The notes under the pieces were generated by a model. The model searched no databases. It was not told the DNA's origin and saw only the letters and a program-made list of their open reading frames with translations. This document shows, one piece after another, positions 1-8,672 of a stretch of DNA of 64,000 nt. The stretch covers positions 62,001-126,000 of the forward strand of contig JALGYY010000017.1 in assembly GCA_025782575.1 (NCBI GenBank), in the 5' to 3' direction. How positions within the stretch are numbered: position 1 is the stretch's first letter; every line of letters starts with the position of its first letter. Origin of the DNA: a bacterium. GTDB lineage: Bacteria > Orphanbacterota > Orphanbacteria > Orphanbacterales > Orphanbacteraceae. Both the position numbers and the translations under genes were made by a program.

Positions 1-7
1 GAACGCG

Positions 8-244
8 CTAGTTTGAAGTCTCGACCGACTTCTCCTCCTCGTCATTGGCGAGGCCGTACTGCTTGCGGAATCTCTCCACACGACCTGCTGTATCAACGAG
101 TTTCTGCTTACCCGTAAAGAACGGGTGGCATTTCGAACATATTTCGATATGCATACCGGGCACTGTGGCTCCGACTTCGATTTCGTTCCCGCAGAGACAC
201 TTGACGGTTGTCTCGTGATATTCGGGATGTATTCCTTTTCGCAA
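8..244 (-). CDS. rpmE: 50S ribosomal protein L31 (zinc-binding type)
   Basis: Structural protein of the large ribosomal subunit. The 78-residue product has the L31 signature: Cys16, Cys18, Cys36 and Cys39 form the CxC...CxxC zinc site, followed by HPFFTGKQ. It is therefore the zinc-containing C+ form rather than the zinc-independent paralogue. The start codon is TTG, supported by a strong AGGAG a few bases upstream and by the family-typical N-terminus [10 protein letters not shown]. It lies 34 bp downstream of rho on the same strand, so the two are probably co-transcribed, an arrangement common in bacteria. The last ~12 residues are acidic and non-conserved. Confidence 0.96.
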   Translation of the reverse strand: MRKGIHPEYHETTVKCLCGNEIEVGATVPGMHIEICSKCHPFFTGKQKLVDTAGRVERFRKQYGLANDEEEKSVETSN

Positions 245-278
245 GGCTCCTACTCCTGTTTGCCTGATATTCGGCTGA

Positions 279-1526
279 CTACTTACTCATCGATTCCAGG
301 AACTGCTTATTAGACTTCGTTCGTCCGAGTCGCTCCGTAAGGAATTCCATCGCTTCGATGCTGTTTCTCTCAGTCAGGAACTTACGAAGAATCCAGACAC
401 GATTCAAGACATCGGGTGACAATAGCAGTTCTTCTTTTCTCGTACCGGAGCGATTGACGTCGATTGCGGGCCATACACGCCTATCGGCCAACTTTCGATC
501 CAGAACGAGCTCCATGTTACCCGTCCCTTTGAACTCTTCGAAGATCACATCATCCATGCGGCTCCCGGTATCAATCAGCGCGGTCGCAATGATCGTAAGG
601 CTCCCGCCGTTCTCGATATTCCGCGCCGCACCGAAGAATCGCTTCGGCCGCTGCAGAGCGTTCGAGTCGACACCACCGGAAAGGATCTTTCCGCTATGGG
701 GCACCACGCTGTTGTGCGCCCGGGCAAGCCGGGTGATCGAATCGAGCAGAATCACCACGTCTCTTCCGTGCTCCACGAGTCGTTTCGCTTTTTCGATGAC
801 CATTTCGGCCACCTGGACGTGGCGCTGGGCCGGTTCATCGAAAGTCGAGCTGATCACCTCGCCCCTCACCGAACGCTGCATGTCGGTCACTTCCTCAGGG
901 CGCTCATCAATGAGAAGCACGATCATGACGAGATCCGGCATATTGATCGTCATGGCATTCGCCAGTTGCTGCAAGAGCACCGTTTTCCCGCTCTTCGGGG
1001 GGGAAACGATCAGACCACGCTGCCCCTTGCCCACCGGGCAGAGCAGATCCATCACCCGTGTGGAGAGCTCCTCCGGTGCGTGCTCGAGGACCATCCTGTC
1101 TTCAGGATAGAGAGGGGTGAGGCTGTCGAAGAAGGTCTTCGACTTCATGGCCTCAGGGTTCTCGAAGTTGACAGCCTCGACCTTCAGGAGCGCAAAATAG
1201 CGTTCACTATCCTTCGGGGGTCGTACCTGGCCTGACACCGTATCACCGGTACGCAAGTCGAATCGCTTGATCTGCGACGGTGACACATAGATGTCATCCG
1301 GCCCCGGCAGGTAGTTGTACTCAGGAGAACGGAGAAAACCGTATCCCTCCGGCAGAATCTCGAGGACGCCCTGGCCGAAAATCAGACCGTTCTTTTCGGT
1401 CTGAGCGCCCAGAATCTTGAAGATCAGATCCTGTTTCCTAAGTCCGCTTGTGCCGCTCACCTTGAGATCTTGAGCGACATCGAGCAGTTCAGGCATTGTC
1501 TTGCACTTTAGAGCGGCAAGATCCAC
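279..1526 (-). CDS. rho: Transcription termination factor Rho
   Basis: Hexameric RNA helicase that ends transcription at Rho-dependent sites. The 415-residue protein has an N-terminal RNA-binding part including a cold-shock-like fold (about residues 50-115: [15 protein letters not shown]). The RecA-type ATPase has its P-loop SPPKSGKT at residues 175-182, followed by the [12 protein letters not shown] and ISSTFDEP segments typical of Rho. The start is GTG, with GAGGTG five bases upstream. The length matches the short, insertion-free Rho form. A consensus sigma-70 promoter lies about 190 nt upstream of the start, leaving a long leader with a hairpin just before the ribosome binding site. Autoregulation in that leader would fit the family but is inferred. 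rpmE follows. Confidence 0.97.
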   Translation of the reverse strand: MDLAALKCKTMPELLDVAQDLKVSGTSGLRKQDLIFKILGAQTEKNGLIFGQGVLEILPEGYGFLRSPEYNYLPGPDDIYVSPSQIKRFDLRTGDTVSGQVRPPKDSERYFALLKVEAVNFENPEAMKSKTFFDSLTPLYPEDRMVLEHAPEELSTRVMDLLCPVGKGQRGLIVSPPKSGKTVLLQQLANAMTINMPDLVMIVLLIDERPEEVTDMQRSVRGEVISSTFDEPAQRHVQVAEMVIEKAKRLVEHGRDVVILLDSITRLARAHNSVVPHSGKILSGGVDSNALQRPKRFFGAARNIENGGSLTIIATALIDTGSRMDDVIFEEFKGTGNMELVLDRKLADRRVWPAIDVNRSGTRKEELLLSPDVLNRVWILRKFLTERNSIEAMEFLTERLGRTKSNKQFLESMSK

Positions 1527-1551
1527 GAAAACACCTCACTTTTGAAAGGGA

Positions 1552-1570
1552 ACGTCCTTGATACGGACGT
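1552..1570 (-). promoter_or_regulatory. Hairpin in the rho leader
   Basis: The arms ACGTCC and GGACGT (1552-1557 and 1565-1570) are separated by seven bases, about 25 nt upstream of the rho start and just before its Shine-Dalgarno sequence. It could influence rho translation. Function is inferred from position only. Confidence 0.35.
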
Positions 1571-1724
1571 AATCCGAATTGATTCGCTCTTATTTATCCC
1601 TGAAACCGCACACTCGCTCGCGGCAGACCAAGCTCAATCCCTGGTCTCGGTCGGAGGCTCGCACAACGGTGAAGAGAAGGCTGTGAAGGACACGGGGTGA
1701 CTCAGAGTCCCACGATCCCGTCAC

Positions 1725-1753
1725 ATTATATGAACCGACCCCGTCCTTGTCAA
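1725..1753 (-). promoter_or_regulatory. Consensus sigma-70 promoter of rho
   Basis: On the minus strand there is a perfect -35 TTGACA (1748-1753), a 17-bp spacer and a perfect -10 TATAAT (1725-1730). Transcription should start near 1717, giving a rho leader of roughly 190 nt. It is the best sigma-70 match I found in the window. Confidence 0.85.
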
Positions 1754-1769
1754 GCCGAATCAGGGGGGA

Positions 1770-2792
1770 TCAATGACCCAATTCCAGATCCTGCTTACGC
1801 TTAAGCGCCCGGAGAGCATCCTGTCCCCGACCCAGTTTTGTATAACTGTTTCCGAGCAGGCTCCAATACTTCGGATCGTCGGGCGCCTCTCTGACCAGAG
1901 CCTCGCCCAGCTCGATTGCATCGTCCCACTCCTCGGCTTTGTAGGAGGAGACCATCATGAAATAGAAAGCGTCGAAATAGTCAGGCGATCCGGGCGCAGC
2001 CACACTTTTCGCTTTTCCGTAAAGCTCCTTGGCGGTGGCGAAGTCTTCTTTGTCATAGGCTTCATATGCCAGATTCATGATCGGTGATGCATCACCGAGA
2101 GACCGATAGCATTCCAGCTCTTTTTCGGAATCGCCGATTCTGGCATAGAGCTGGCAGATCTTCCCCTGGAGGAGTTTCTTGTCGTCCCCCTCTCGAAGTT
2201 GAACTAGCCGATCGTACTGAACAATGGCATCCTCTTCCCGCCCGTTGTCCTCGAGAAGTCTCGCATAGTTCGTGAGAGTGGTGTCATTTTCCGGATCGGA
2301 TTCGATCGCCTTGTCATACAGCTCCACAGCCGAGTCGATCTGGCCCATCTGGGAGTAAATGTCTCCGGCGAAAACGAGTGTTCGCACGTTAGTAGGCTTC
2401 AGATAGATGGCATTACGGAGATTCTCCGCCGCTTCTTCGAATCGGCCGCCGTTTTTGAATTCCTGCCCCCGTGCGGCCAGGTCGCTCCAATACCCTTCTA
2501 GCTTCTTGTCCGCCTTCTCGCCGAAGGCTTCATTGAGTCTCTTGCTTTCGCCGAAGGAGTCTCCGCCTCTTTTGAAATCGCCTACTTCGCAATAAGCCCA
2601 GCCGAGATAGTAGTGTGCTTCCGCGTTCGAGGGTTGCTGTTCGATAGCCATCTCGAGCTCGCCGACCGCTTTGTCCCACACCTGCTGGTTCACGTAGTTC
2701 TTCCCACCGATGAAGTGGGGGTTTCCTGCGCAGGAAATTACCAGCAGGAAAACGATCGACAGGAAAGCAATCATCGCTCGCTTCAGACTCAT
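1770..2792 (-). CDS. TPR-repeat lipoprotein
   Basis: Predicted lipoprotein of 340 residues made mostly of tetratricopeptide repeats, probably a scaffold or assembly factor at the membrane; its partner is unknown. The chosen ATG at 2792 has GAGGAG six bases upstream and gives a signal peptide ending in the lipobox VISC (Cys about residue 21). An upstream in-frame ATG would add 16 residues without a signal. Repeats such as AEAHYYLGWAYCEVGDF and DTTLTNYARLLEDNGREEDA run from about residue 30 to the C-terminus, with four to six TPR units recognisable. It has its own sigma-70-type promoter and is probably monocistronic, between priA and rho. Confidence 0.8.
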   Translation of the reverse strand: MSLKRAMIAFLSIVFLLVISCAGNPHFIGGKNYVNQQVWDKAVGELEMAIEQQPSNAEAHYYLGWAYCEVGDFKRGGDSFGESKRLNEAFGEKADKKLEGYWSDLAARGQEFKNGGRFEEAAENLRNAIYLKPTNVRTLVFAGDIYSQMGQIDSAVELYDKAIESDPENDTTLTNYARLLEDNGREEDAIVQYDRLVQLREGDDKKLLQGKICQLYARIGDSEKELECYRSLGDASPIMNLAYEAYDKEDFATAKELYGKAKSVAAPGSPDYFDAFYFMMVSSYKAEEWDDAIELGEALVREAPDDPKYWSLLGNSYTKLGRGQDALRALKRKQDLELGH

Positions 2793-2915
2793 CACAACTC
2801 CTCGACTCATTGAATGATTCAGAGGTTCAGGAGGGTGCACAAAACGGGGCCCGGCCCGGTTCCATTCATCGGCACCCTCTGAGAGGTCCCGGGCAGATCT
2901 GCCGAGGTCGCCGCT

Positions 2916-2944
2916 ACACTAGTGAGGCCTCCCCATGCTGTCAA
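2916..2944 (-). promoter_or_regulatory. Sigma-70-type promoter of the TPR lipoprotein
   Basis: The minus strand reads TTGACA (2939-2944), a 17-bp spacer and TAGTGT (2916-2921). The -35 is perfect and the -10 moderate. It sits directly after the priA tail and about 125 bp before the lipoprotein start. Confidence 0.6.
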
Positions 2945-2970
2945 GGGAAAATACGTGTGAGAATATCGGG

Positions 2971-3117
2971 CTAAAGCAGGTCGTAGGCATCCACATCGAT
3001 CACCATCTCGGCCCGGCGACCGGCCGGGGTCCCCCGGAAGTGATCGGTCAGTTCCGCCATTCGGCGGCGCAGCCCGCTCCATCGTTCGACCTTCCCCTTG
3101 ATCATGAGCCTCCCTTG
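2971..3117 (-). pseudogene. priA: Out-of-frame C-terminal tail of PriA
   Basis: The reading frame -1 relative to priA encodes RLMIKGKVERW...AEMVIDVDAYDLL and then stops. PriA proteins end with the same kind of segment: [RQ]LLIK after the GPxPAP motif, then a terminal DVDPxxLL-like stretch. The annotated priA frame instead ends at TGA (3102-3104) shortly after GPTPAPIP. The homology-like continuation in another frame suggests either a natural indel, a programmed -1 shift or an assembly error. It should be read as part of priA, not as an independent gene. Confidence 0.7.
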
Positions 3118-5390
3118 GGGATCGGGGCGGGCGTCGGGCCGAGTATCTCCCAATAGAGCGGCCGACAAGTGGGATCCCTTCTGACCATTTCCCGAAAACG
3201 TCGGGCCGCGATTCGAGCCCTCCCATCCTGCCTGGCGCGGAACAGGATCGAGATGATCCGCGCGAAGGGGGGATATTTGAGTTCACGGCGATCCGCCAGC
3301 TCCCGCTCGACGAAAGACTCATAGTCATGAACGGCGGCGTAGCGAACACAGTAGTGATCCGGGGCGAATGACTGGAGTACCACCTCTCCAGGGGATTCGC
3401 CACGGCCGGCTCTTCCTGATACCTGGATCAGGAGCTGAAAGCTTCTCTCCCCCGCTCGGAAATCGGGCAGATGAAGAGCCGTATCGGCATTGACGACCCC
3501 GACGAGAGAAACACCGGGGAAGTGATGGCCCTTCGCGATCATCTGCGTTCCGAGCAGAATGTCGATCTGACCGGAGGCGAAGAGCTGGAGAATCTCCCGC
3601 GCGGAGTCGCGCCGCCTGGTCGTATCGAGATCCATGCGAGCGATCCGGGCACCCGGTACGGCCCTCGCCAGATCCTCCTCGACCCGCTGAGTGCCGATCC
3701 CCCGGTGGCTGATACGGTTCCCTTCGCATTCCGGACATTCCGCAGGCGGGACTTGCTCAGTGCCGCAGTAGTGGCAACGAAGAATAGGTTCCATTCTATG
3801 GTAGGTGTAGGCCACATCGCAGTGAGAGCAGCGCGGAACATATCCACAATCGGAACAGTGTAGAAAGGGGGAGAATCCCCTTCGATTCAGAAAGATCATC
3901 ACTTGATTCTTCTTCGAGAGCGCCGCGCGGATGCGGTCAACGAGCGGGAGCGTCAACGCGCCGACTCTGTCATCGTAGGGTTCTTTCCGAAGATCGATCA
4001 GTTTCACGCGGGGGAGCGGGCGGTTCTCGATTCTCTTCCGGAGTTCCGACTTTTCGTACTTTCCGGTCCGGGCGTTGTAATAGGATTCGATGCTCGGCGT
4101 CGCGCTTCCCAGTATGACGGGAGCATGGGCCAGGCGTGCCCTGACGACAGCCAGGTCGCGGGCGTGGTATCGAGGCGACTCTCCCTGCTTGTAGCTTCCG
4201 TCATGTTCCTCGTCCACGACGATCAGACCGATATCGCTGAGGGGCGCAAAAATGGCCGAGCGGACGCCCACCACTACAGGATAACGTCCCCGATGGATTT
4301 CACGCCACGTATCATGCCTTTCTGCGGGGGTGAGCCCGCTGTGAAGCACGACAGCTTCTTTCCCGAACCGGGCGCGGAAGCGGCCGACAGTCTGCGGTGT
4401 GAGGGCGATTTCCGGCACCAGAACGAGCACGGATCGTCCGACGCTCCGAGCCGCCGCCGCCGCCCGGATGTAGACCTCCGTCTTGCCGGAACTGGTAACG
4501 CCATGGAGAAGCCGGGCCTCGAAACGCCTCTCCTGAATGGCCAGCAGAATCGGATCGAGCGCCTTTTCCTGCTCCCCGGTTAGTTCTGGATCGACCTCCC
4601 CCCTCTCTTCGAGTTCGCCATGGGCGATCCTCGTCCGCTCTTCGAGAAACGTGCGGACCATTCCCTTCTTCTCCAGCGCGTCCGGCGCATTGCCGAATCG
4701 CGATCGGAGATCGGACCGGCGGGCACGCCGGATCGTTCGAAGATGGAGTAAGCACGCGATTTGGCGTACAGCGTTTTTGCGGAGAGTCCCTTCTACGCCA
4801 TCCACACATCCTTCGGGCAGAATCTCGACCCATGTCTCGCTCACCGCTCCACCCGGCGTATCCTCGAGCAGTGCCCGCACGACGATCCGGCCCGCCCTGG
4901 TCAGTCGCCTGAGAGCGGTCTCCAGCCTGGACGACTCTCCGGTTCGTTTCGCGAGTGTCGTAACGGGGAGCCTTCCGGACTCGATGACCATTTGAACGAT
5001 GCGATCGTCCAGAGAGTCTCCGTCAGGCGGTTCCCCATCCCCCGCAGGAAAAGCGTACCTTCTGCTCCGCCTGTTCCAACCGACCGGTAGTGCGGCACGA
5101 AGAATTTCTCCCCATGATGAGAGGTAGTAATCAGAGGCCCACTTCGTGAGCTTCAGCATCTCTGAAGTCACGATCGGCGATTCATCCAGGAATTCGTGAA
5201 TCTCTTTGATCCTGGCATCGGGCGGCTTGTCGGTCGTGCCGACGACCACACCCGTCAGGTGACGGGATCCGAAAGGGACAACGACCCGCCTGCCGACAAG
5301 AACGGAGTCCGCTGATTGATCAGACAATCGATAAGTGAATTCTTTCCGTGCCGGTACCGGCACGGCCACGACGACGTAGGGATGCGGCAA
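3102..5390 (-). CDS. priA: Primosomal replication restart helicase PriA (C-terminus frameshifted)
   Basis: PriA recognises stalled forks and reloads the replicative helicase. The 762-residue frame begins with the 3'-DNA-binding domain (VVVAVPVPARKEFTYRL). It continues with the superfamily-2 helicase core, with Walker A GVTSSGKTEVY and the Walker B-like VVDEEHDGSYKQ. The cysteine cluster follows (CSDCGYVPRCSHC...CHYCGTEQVPPAECPEC, eight Cys, two zincs), then helicase motifs V-VI (GTQMIAKGHHFPGV, QVSGRAGRG). The start is TTG with GGAG upstream. The frame ends at GPTPAPIPKGGS, about 45 residues before the expected end; the missing tail lies in the -1 frame downstream. The helicase itself is complete. 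Confidence 0.93.
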   Translation of the reverse strand: MPHPYVVVAVPVPARKEFTYRLSDQSADSVLVGRRVVVPFGSRHLTGVVVGTTDKPPDARIKEIHEFLDESPIVTSEMLKLTKWASDYYLSSWGEILRAALPVGWNRRSRRYAFPAGDGEPPDGDSLDDRIVQMVIESGRLPVTTLAKRTGESSRLETALRRLTRAGRIVVRALLEDTPGGAVSETWVEILPEGCVDGVEGTLRKNAVRQIACLLHLRTIRRARRSDLRSRFGNAPDALEKKGMVRTFLEERTRIAHGELEERGEVDPELTGEQEKALDPILLAIQERRFEARLLHGVTSSGKTEVYIRAAAAARSVGRSVLVLVPEIALTPQTVGRFRARFGKEAVVLHSGLTPAERHDTWREIHRGRYPVVVGVRSAIFAPLSDIGLIVVDEEHDGSYKQGESPRYHARDLAVVRARLAHAPVILGSATPSIESYYNARTGKYEKSELRKRIENRPLPRVKLIDLRKEPYDDRVGALTLPLVDRIRAALSKKNQVMIFLNRRGFSPFLHCSDCGYVPRCSHCDVAYTYHRMEPILRCHYCGTEQVPPAECPECEGNRISHRGIGTQRVEEDLARAVPGARIARMDLDTTRRRDSAREILQLFASGQIDILLGTQMIAKGHHFPGVSLVGVVNADTALHLPDFRAGERSFQLLIQVSGRAGRGESPGEVVLQSFAPDHYCVRYAAVHDYESFVERELADRRELKYPPFARIISILFRARQDGRARIAARRFREMVRRDPTCRPLYWEILGPTPAPIPKGGS

Positions 5391-5477
5391 TGGTCACTCC
5401 GGAAGGAGAGTTAATCGGGGCCGAACGGGGTGAGTATAACAACAGGTCAGCGACAATTGAAGATGAAATGATCGAAA

Positions 5478-6656
5478 TCAGACAATTGGCGAATTCGACG
5501 TCGGCGCCTTCACGCCGCCCGCCTCGTGTATCGAGATGAACAGGCGTGCAATCTCAGGGTCGAACTGCGTACCGGCCCCTTCCCTGATCATCCGGATCGC
5601 CACCTTCGGATCGATCGGCCCCCGATAAGGCCTCTCCGAGCAGAGCGCGTCGTAGACATCAGGAACGGTCACGATCCGCGCCAGAAGGGGAATTTCGTTT
5701 CCCTTCAGGTGGTCCGGGTACCCGGTTCCGTCGATGCATTCATGATGGTGCCGGATGATCGGCACGGAGTCCTGCAAGAAGTCGACCGTTTCGACAATGC
5801 GGGCTCCGATAACGGGATGCTCTCTCACAGTGTCATACTCGTCGGGGGTAAGCTTGCCGTTCTTATTCAGTATTTCGCTCACGATTCCGATTTTGCCGAT
5901 GTCATGAAGCATCGCACCGAATTGAAGGGTCCGCATGTCCCGCCGGGAAAGTCCGATCTGCTCACCGAGCACCGTCGCGTACTGAGTGACCCGGAGGGAA
6001 TGGTAAGAGGTAACAGAATCCCGCGCCTCCAATGACCGGACAAGGGCCTGCACGGTACTCAGACAGTTTCGGCGGGATTCGGATAGCAGCAGCGAATTGT
6101 CGATCGACAACCCAGTCGATTGGGCGAGAGCGCACACCAGATCAGTCTCGCTGGGAGAAAGATGCCACGTGCTGTCCTGGTAGAACGACAGTACACCGAG
6201 CACACGCCCCCTCGCACCAAGCGGGATACAGGCGACGGATTGATATCCGTTCTTCCGGACGGCCTCCGGATAGCGATGCATCGGGTCATGGGCGATACTC
6301 AGCACATGTTCCGCTTTCCCGCTCCGCATGGCTGCCATCCCGAGAGTACCGCTGGCGGCCATCGTATCCCGATTGTAGGTGTGCCGCTCCGGACCGGCCC
6401 CGTTGGAATGGACGAGCAGTTCCTGGTTCCAGTCAGTCAGAGTAATCGAGCAACCGGCGACGCCCGCAACACGGACCAGCGTCTCCAGAGACTTCCAGAT
6501 GAGGCGCTCCGTATCGGACTCCTCGTCGTACCTCCCCTCATGGAGAAGATCAACCCAGAGTCCCACGTTCTCCTCGAAGGTCTCCAGGAGTCCTTTCGGG
6601 GGAGTGCCACGATCGGCGGCGACCACGGGAACGCGTGTTTTCAAAGTGTCTGCCAT
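5478..6656 (-). CDS. GAF-HD-GYP cyclic-di-GMP phosphodiesterase
   Basis: Probable c-di-GMP hydrolase of 392 residues. The N-terminal half is a GAF sensor domain (about residues 35-190, ACIPLGARGRVLGVLSFYQ). The C-terminal half is an HD-GYP domain with all hallmarks present: LHDIGKIGI, the HP of EHPVIGARI, HHECIDGTGYP, then VPDVYDALCSERPYR. It should be active. The ATG at 6656 is preferred over a TTG one codon earlier; neither has a strong ribosome binding site. It is the last gene of an operon that begins with a REC-GGDEF protein, so synthesis and breakdown of c-di-GMP (if the cyclase is active) are encoded together. Confidence 0.9.
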   Translation of the reverse strand: MADTLKTRVPVVAADRGTPPKGLLETFEENVGLWVDLLHEGRYDEESDTERLIWKSLETLVRVAGVAGCSITLTDWNQELLVHSNGAGPERHTYNRDTMAASGTLGMAAMRSGKAEHVLSIAHDPMHRYPEAVRKNGYQSVACIPLGARGRVLGVLSFYQDSTWHLSPSETDLVCALAQSTGLSIDNSLLLSESRRNCLSTVQALVRSLEARDSVTSYHSLRVTQYATVLGEQIGLSRRDMRTLQFGAMLHDIGKIGIVSEILNKNGKLTPDEYDTVREHPVIGARIVETVDFLQDSVPIIRHHHECIDGTGYPDHLKGNEIPLLARIVTVPDVYDALCSERPYRGPIDPKVAIRMIREGAGTQFDPEIARLFISIHEAGGVKAPTSNSPIV

Positions 6657-6687
6657 CAAGTGTCAACCTGCGGCCTGCCGGCCGGTT

Positions 6688-7056
6688 TCAAACGTTTAGA
6701 AAGCTCTCGATTTTCTGGATGAGTTTGCTCGGGCTGAACGGTTTGACCATGTAGTCATCCGCACCAACTTCGATCCCCATCTTGCGATCCACTTCGCGTC
6801 CCTTCGCCGTCAACAGGATGACGGGAAGCTCCCGTGTCTCCGGATCATTCTTGAGTCTTCGGCACGCCTCGAAACCATCTACTTTCGGCATCATGACATC
6901 GAGCACCACGAGGTCAGGCTTTTCACCCCTGGCCTTAGCGAGCGCCTCCTCGCCGTCAGCGGCAGTGATGACTTCGTAACCTTCAGCACCGAGGCTGAAG
7001 TCGAGAATGTGCAGGATATAAACCTCATCATCGACAATCAGGATCTTTCGGCCCAT
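6688..7056 (-). CDS. Single-domain response regulator (CheY-like)
   Basis: Stand-alone receiver of 122 residues. All canonical residues are present: the acidic pair in VDDE (about residues 8-10), the phosphorylated Asp in VVLDVMMPKVDG, the Thr of LLTAKG and the Lys of DDYMVKPFS. There is no output domain, so it must work by protein contact, most likely with the other signalling proteins of this operon. It lies 6 bp downstream of a second, degenerate receiver and 31 bp upstream of the HD-GYP gene. Confidence 0.92.
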   Translation of the reverse strand: MGRKILIVDDEVYILHILDFSLGAEGYEVITAADGEEALAKARGEKPDLVVLDVMMPKVDGFEACRRLKNDPETRELPVILLTAKGREVDRKMGIEVGADDYMVKPFSPSKLIQKIESFLNV

Positions 7057-7062
7057 ACCGAC

Positions 7063-7470
7063 CTACCTCCTCTCCTTCACGTAGGAACTCTCTTCGAACC
7101 GAGCCTCTCCTGTGCGACCATGGAGAGCCCGATCAATCTGCTGCAATAGCCGCCGCTCGTCCTGGGAACTGATCGAAGCGTCCCTTCCGCCCGGCGTGTT
7201 GAAAGCAATAATCGGAATCTTGCAGGTGCTGCTGTCCCGACGGAGGAGCCGCGCCGAAGCGTAGCCGTCGAGATGGGGCATCATCATGTCCATCAGGATG
7301 ATGTCGGGCTTGTTCCGGCGAGCCAGGTCGACCACCATCGCTCCCGAGACTGCCGGCAGAACGGCGAATCCATTCCGTGTGAGGATCTCCTCTACTATTT
7401 GGAGAATCTCGTCGTTATCTTCCGCCACAAGAATCGTGGCGGCGGCCTTTTGATGAAGAGTGCTACCCAT
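7063..7470 (-). CDS. Degenerate stand-alone receiver domain protein
   Basis: This 135-residue receiver-like protein retains the acidic cluster (VAEDNDE) and the phosphorylatable Asp (IILMDMMMPHLDG). After PIIAFNTPGG it departs from the family: no switch Lys in a KP motif can be found, and the alpha4-beta5-alpha5 part is replaced by a charged tail (GRTGEARFEESSYVKERR). It may accept phosphate poorly or act as a phosphorylation-independent adaptor. Its start overlaps the end of the REC-GGDEF gene by 8 bp, indicating translational coupling. Confidence 0.8.
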   Translation of the reverse strand: MGSTLHQKAAATILVAEDNDEILQIVEEILTRNGFAVLPAVSGAMVVDLARRNKPDIILMDMMMPHLDGYASARLLRRDSSTCKIPIIAFNTPGGRDASISSQDERRLLQQIDRALHGRTGEARFEESSYVKERR

Positions 7471-8455
7471 GACTCTCCCTCCTCCTCAATACGATCGGAT
7501 CCGTCTCCGCTTCCCCATCGGCCCGCCTGTCCTTGACGAGCACACTCCCTTCAATCGACTTGCCCTGCCGCTTCACCTCGGAAGCCATGTCGCCCACCTG
7601 GGCGACGTGATCGATACGGCAGGAGTCGCTTCCCACAATGGCAATCGTGACGGAGAGGAGGGGAAAGCGCATGAGATCACCGGTCCGTCCGATCACCTCG
7701 ATGTGCCCTCTCCTGAGATCGTCAGGGCGAATCAGGTTCTTCAGACTCCGATCGAATTGCTCGATCACCTGATTGCCGATCCGTTCGGACGCCTCAGGCG
7801 ACGCGATGTACAGGAAATCATCGCCACCGATGTGGCCGATGAACTCACCGCCGTCCCCACAGGCCGCCGCGGAATCGATCAGAATCCTGGCAATCTCCCG
7901 GATTGCCGCATCCCCCTGGTTGTATCCGTAGTGATCGTTGTAAGCCTTGAAATTATCGAGATCGACATAGGCAACAGCAAAAGAGCGACCCGAGTGGATC
8001 GCCTTTTCCAATTCCTCTTCGATACAGATGTTGCCGGGAAGACCGGTGAGCGGGTTGGCGGACCGCTGTTTCTTGCTCCACTCGAGTACGTTTCTGATCC
8101 GGGCGAGTAGTTCGTTGAGTTCGAAGGGCTTTGTCAGATAATCGTTCACCCCTGCCGAGAGACCGGCCATTCGATCCGCCTTGCCGAACTTGGCAGTCAG
8201 AATGATGATCGGAATCTGGCTCGTCTGGAACTCTTTACGAAGAAGCTCGACCACTTCATGGCCGTTTAACTCCGGCATCATGAGATCGAGCAGGATGAGA
8301 TCCGGGAGGTGTTTGCGAGCGAGATCCACCCCCTCCCGGCCGTTGACCGCGAGAATGGTATCGTAGCCCGCCTTATCAAGCTGAAATGATATGATCTTGC
8401 GGATGCTCGCTTCGTCATCGACGACGAGGATCCGCTCCCGCTTCTTGTCGGCCAA
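7463..8455 (-). CDS. REC-GGDEF response regulator (putative diguanylate cyclase)
   Basis: Receiver domain (ILVVDDEASIR, phospho-Asp in LILLDLMMPELNG, Lys in VNDYLTKPFEL) joined to a GGDEF domain (NPLTGLPGN, YVDLDNFKAYND, GHIGGDDF). The signature is GGDDF rather than GGDEF/GGEEF, and the upstream RxxD inhibitory site is absent. Activity is therefore possible but uncertain; a GHIGGDDF variant is, to my knowledge, found in other bacteria. The TTG at 8455, with a GAGAGG ribosome site, gives a normal receiver start (MADKKRERILVVDDE). An ATG at 8587 would add 44 low-complexity residues. It is the first gene of the four-gene c-di-GMP/receiver operon. Confidence 0.85.
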   Translation of the reverse strand: MADKKRERILVVDDEASIRKIISFQLDKAGYDTILAVNGREGVDLARKHLPDLILLDLMMPELNGHEVVELLRKEFQTSQIPIIILTAKFGKADRMAGLSAGVNDYLTKPFELNELLARIRNVLEWSKKQRSANPLTGLPGNICIEEELEKAIHSGRSFAVAYVDLDNFKAYNDHYGYNQGDAAIREIARILIDSAAACGDGGEFIGHIGGDDFLYIASPEASERIGNQVIEQFDRSLKNLIRPDDLRRGHIEVIGRTGDLMRFPLLSVTIAIVGSDSCRIDHVAQVGDMASEVKRQGKSIEGSVLVKDRRADGEAETDPIVLRRRESHG

Positions 8456-8672
8456 GGCTTGAGTCCCTCTCTCCCCCGAAGGGGATCCCCCTCTTGATTC
8501 AGGGAGAGGCAGCGCAAAGAACATGCCATGGCACAATGGGTATCCGTTCTCTTGAGAGGAGCGGCGATCCCCGCGGATCAAAGTCAATTCAGATCAATTT
8601 CCCGGCAGGTCGGCGGCTGTTATCTGCAGTAATTCAGGGATGGCGATTCGCGGAATGCGATGCCGTGCGGCA

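Noticed and set aside
358-1110. 250-residue ORF antisense to rho
   Set aside because: Ser/Arg-rich shadow of a highly conserved gene with no recognisable domain.
2819-3403. 194-residue minus-strand ORF over the priA end
   Set aside because: It is low-complexity, out of frame with both priA and its tail, and has no family features.
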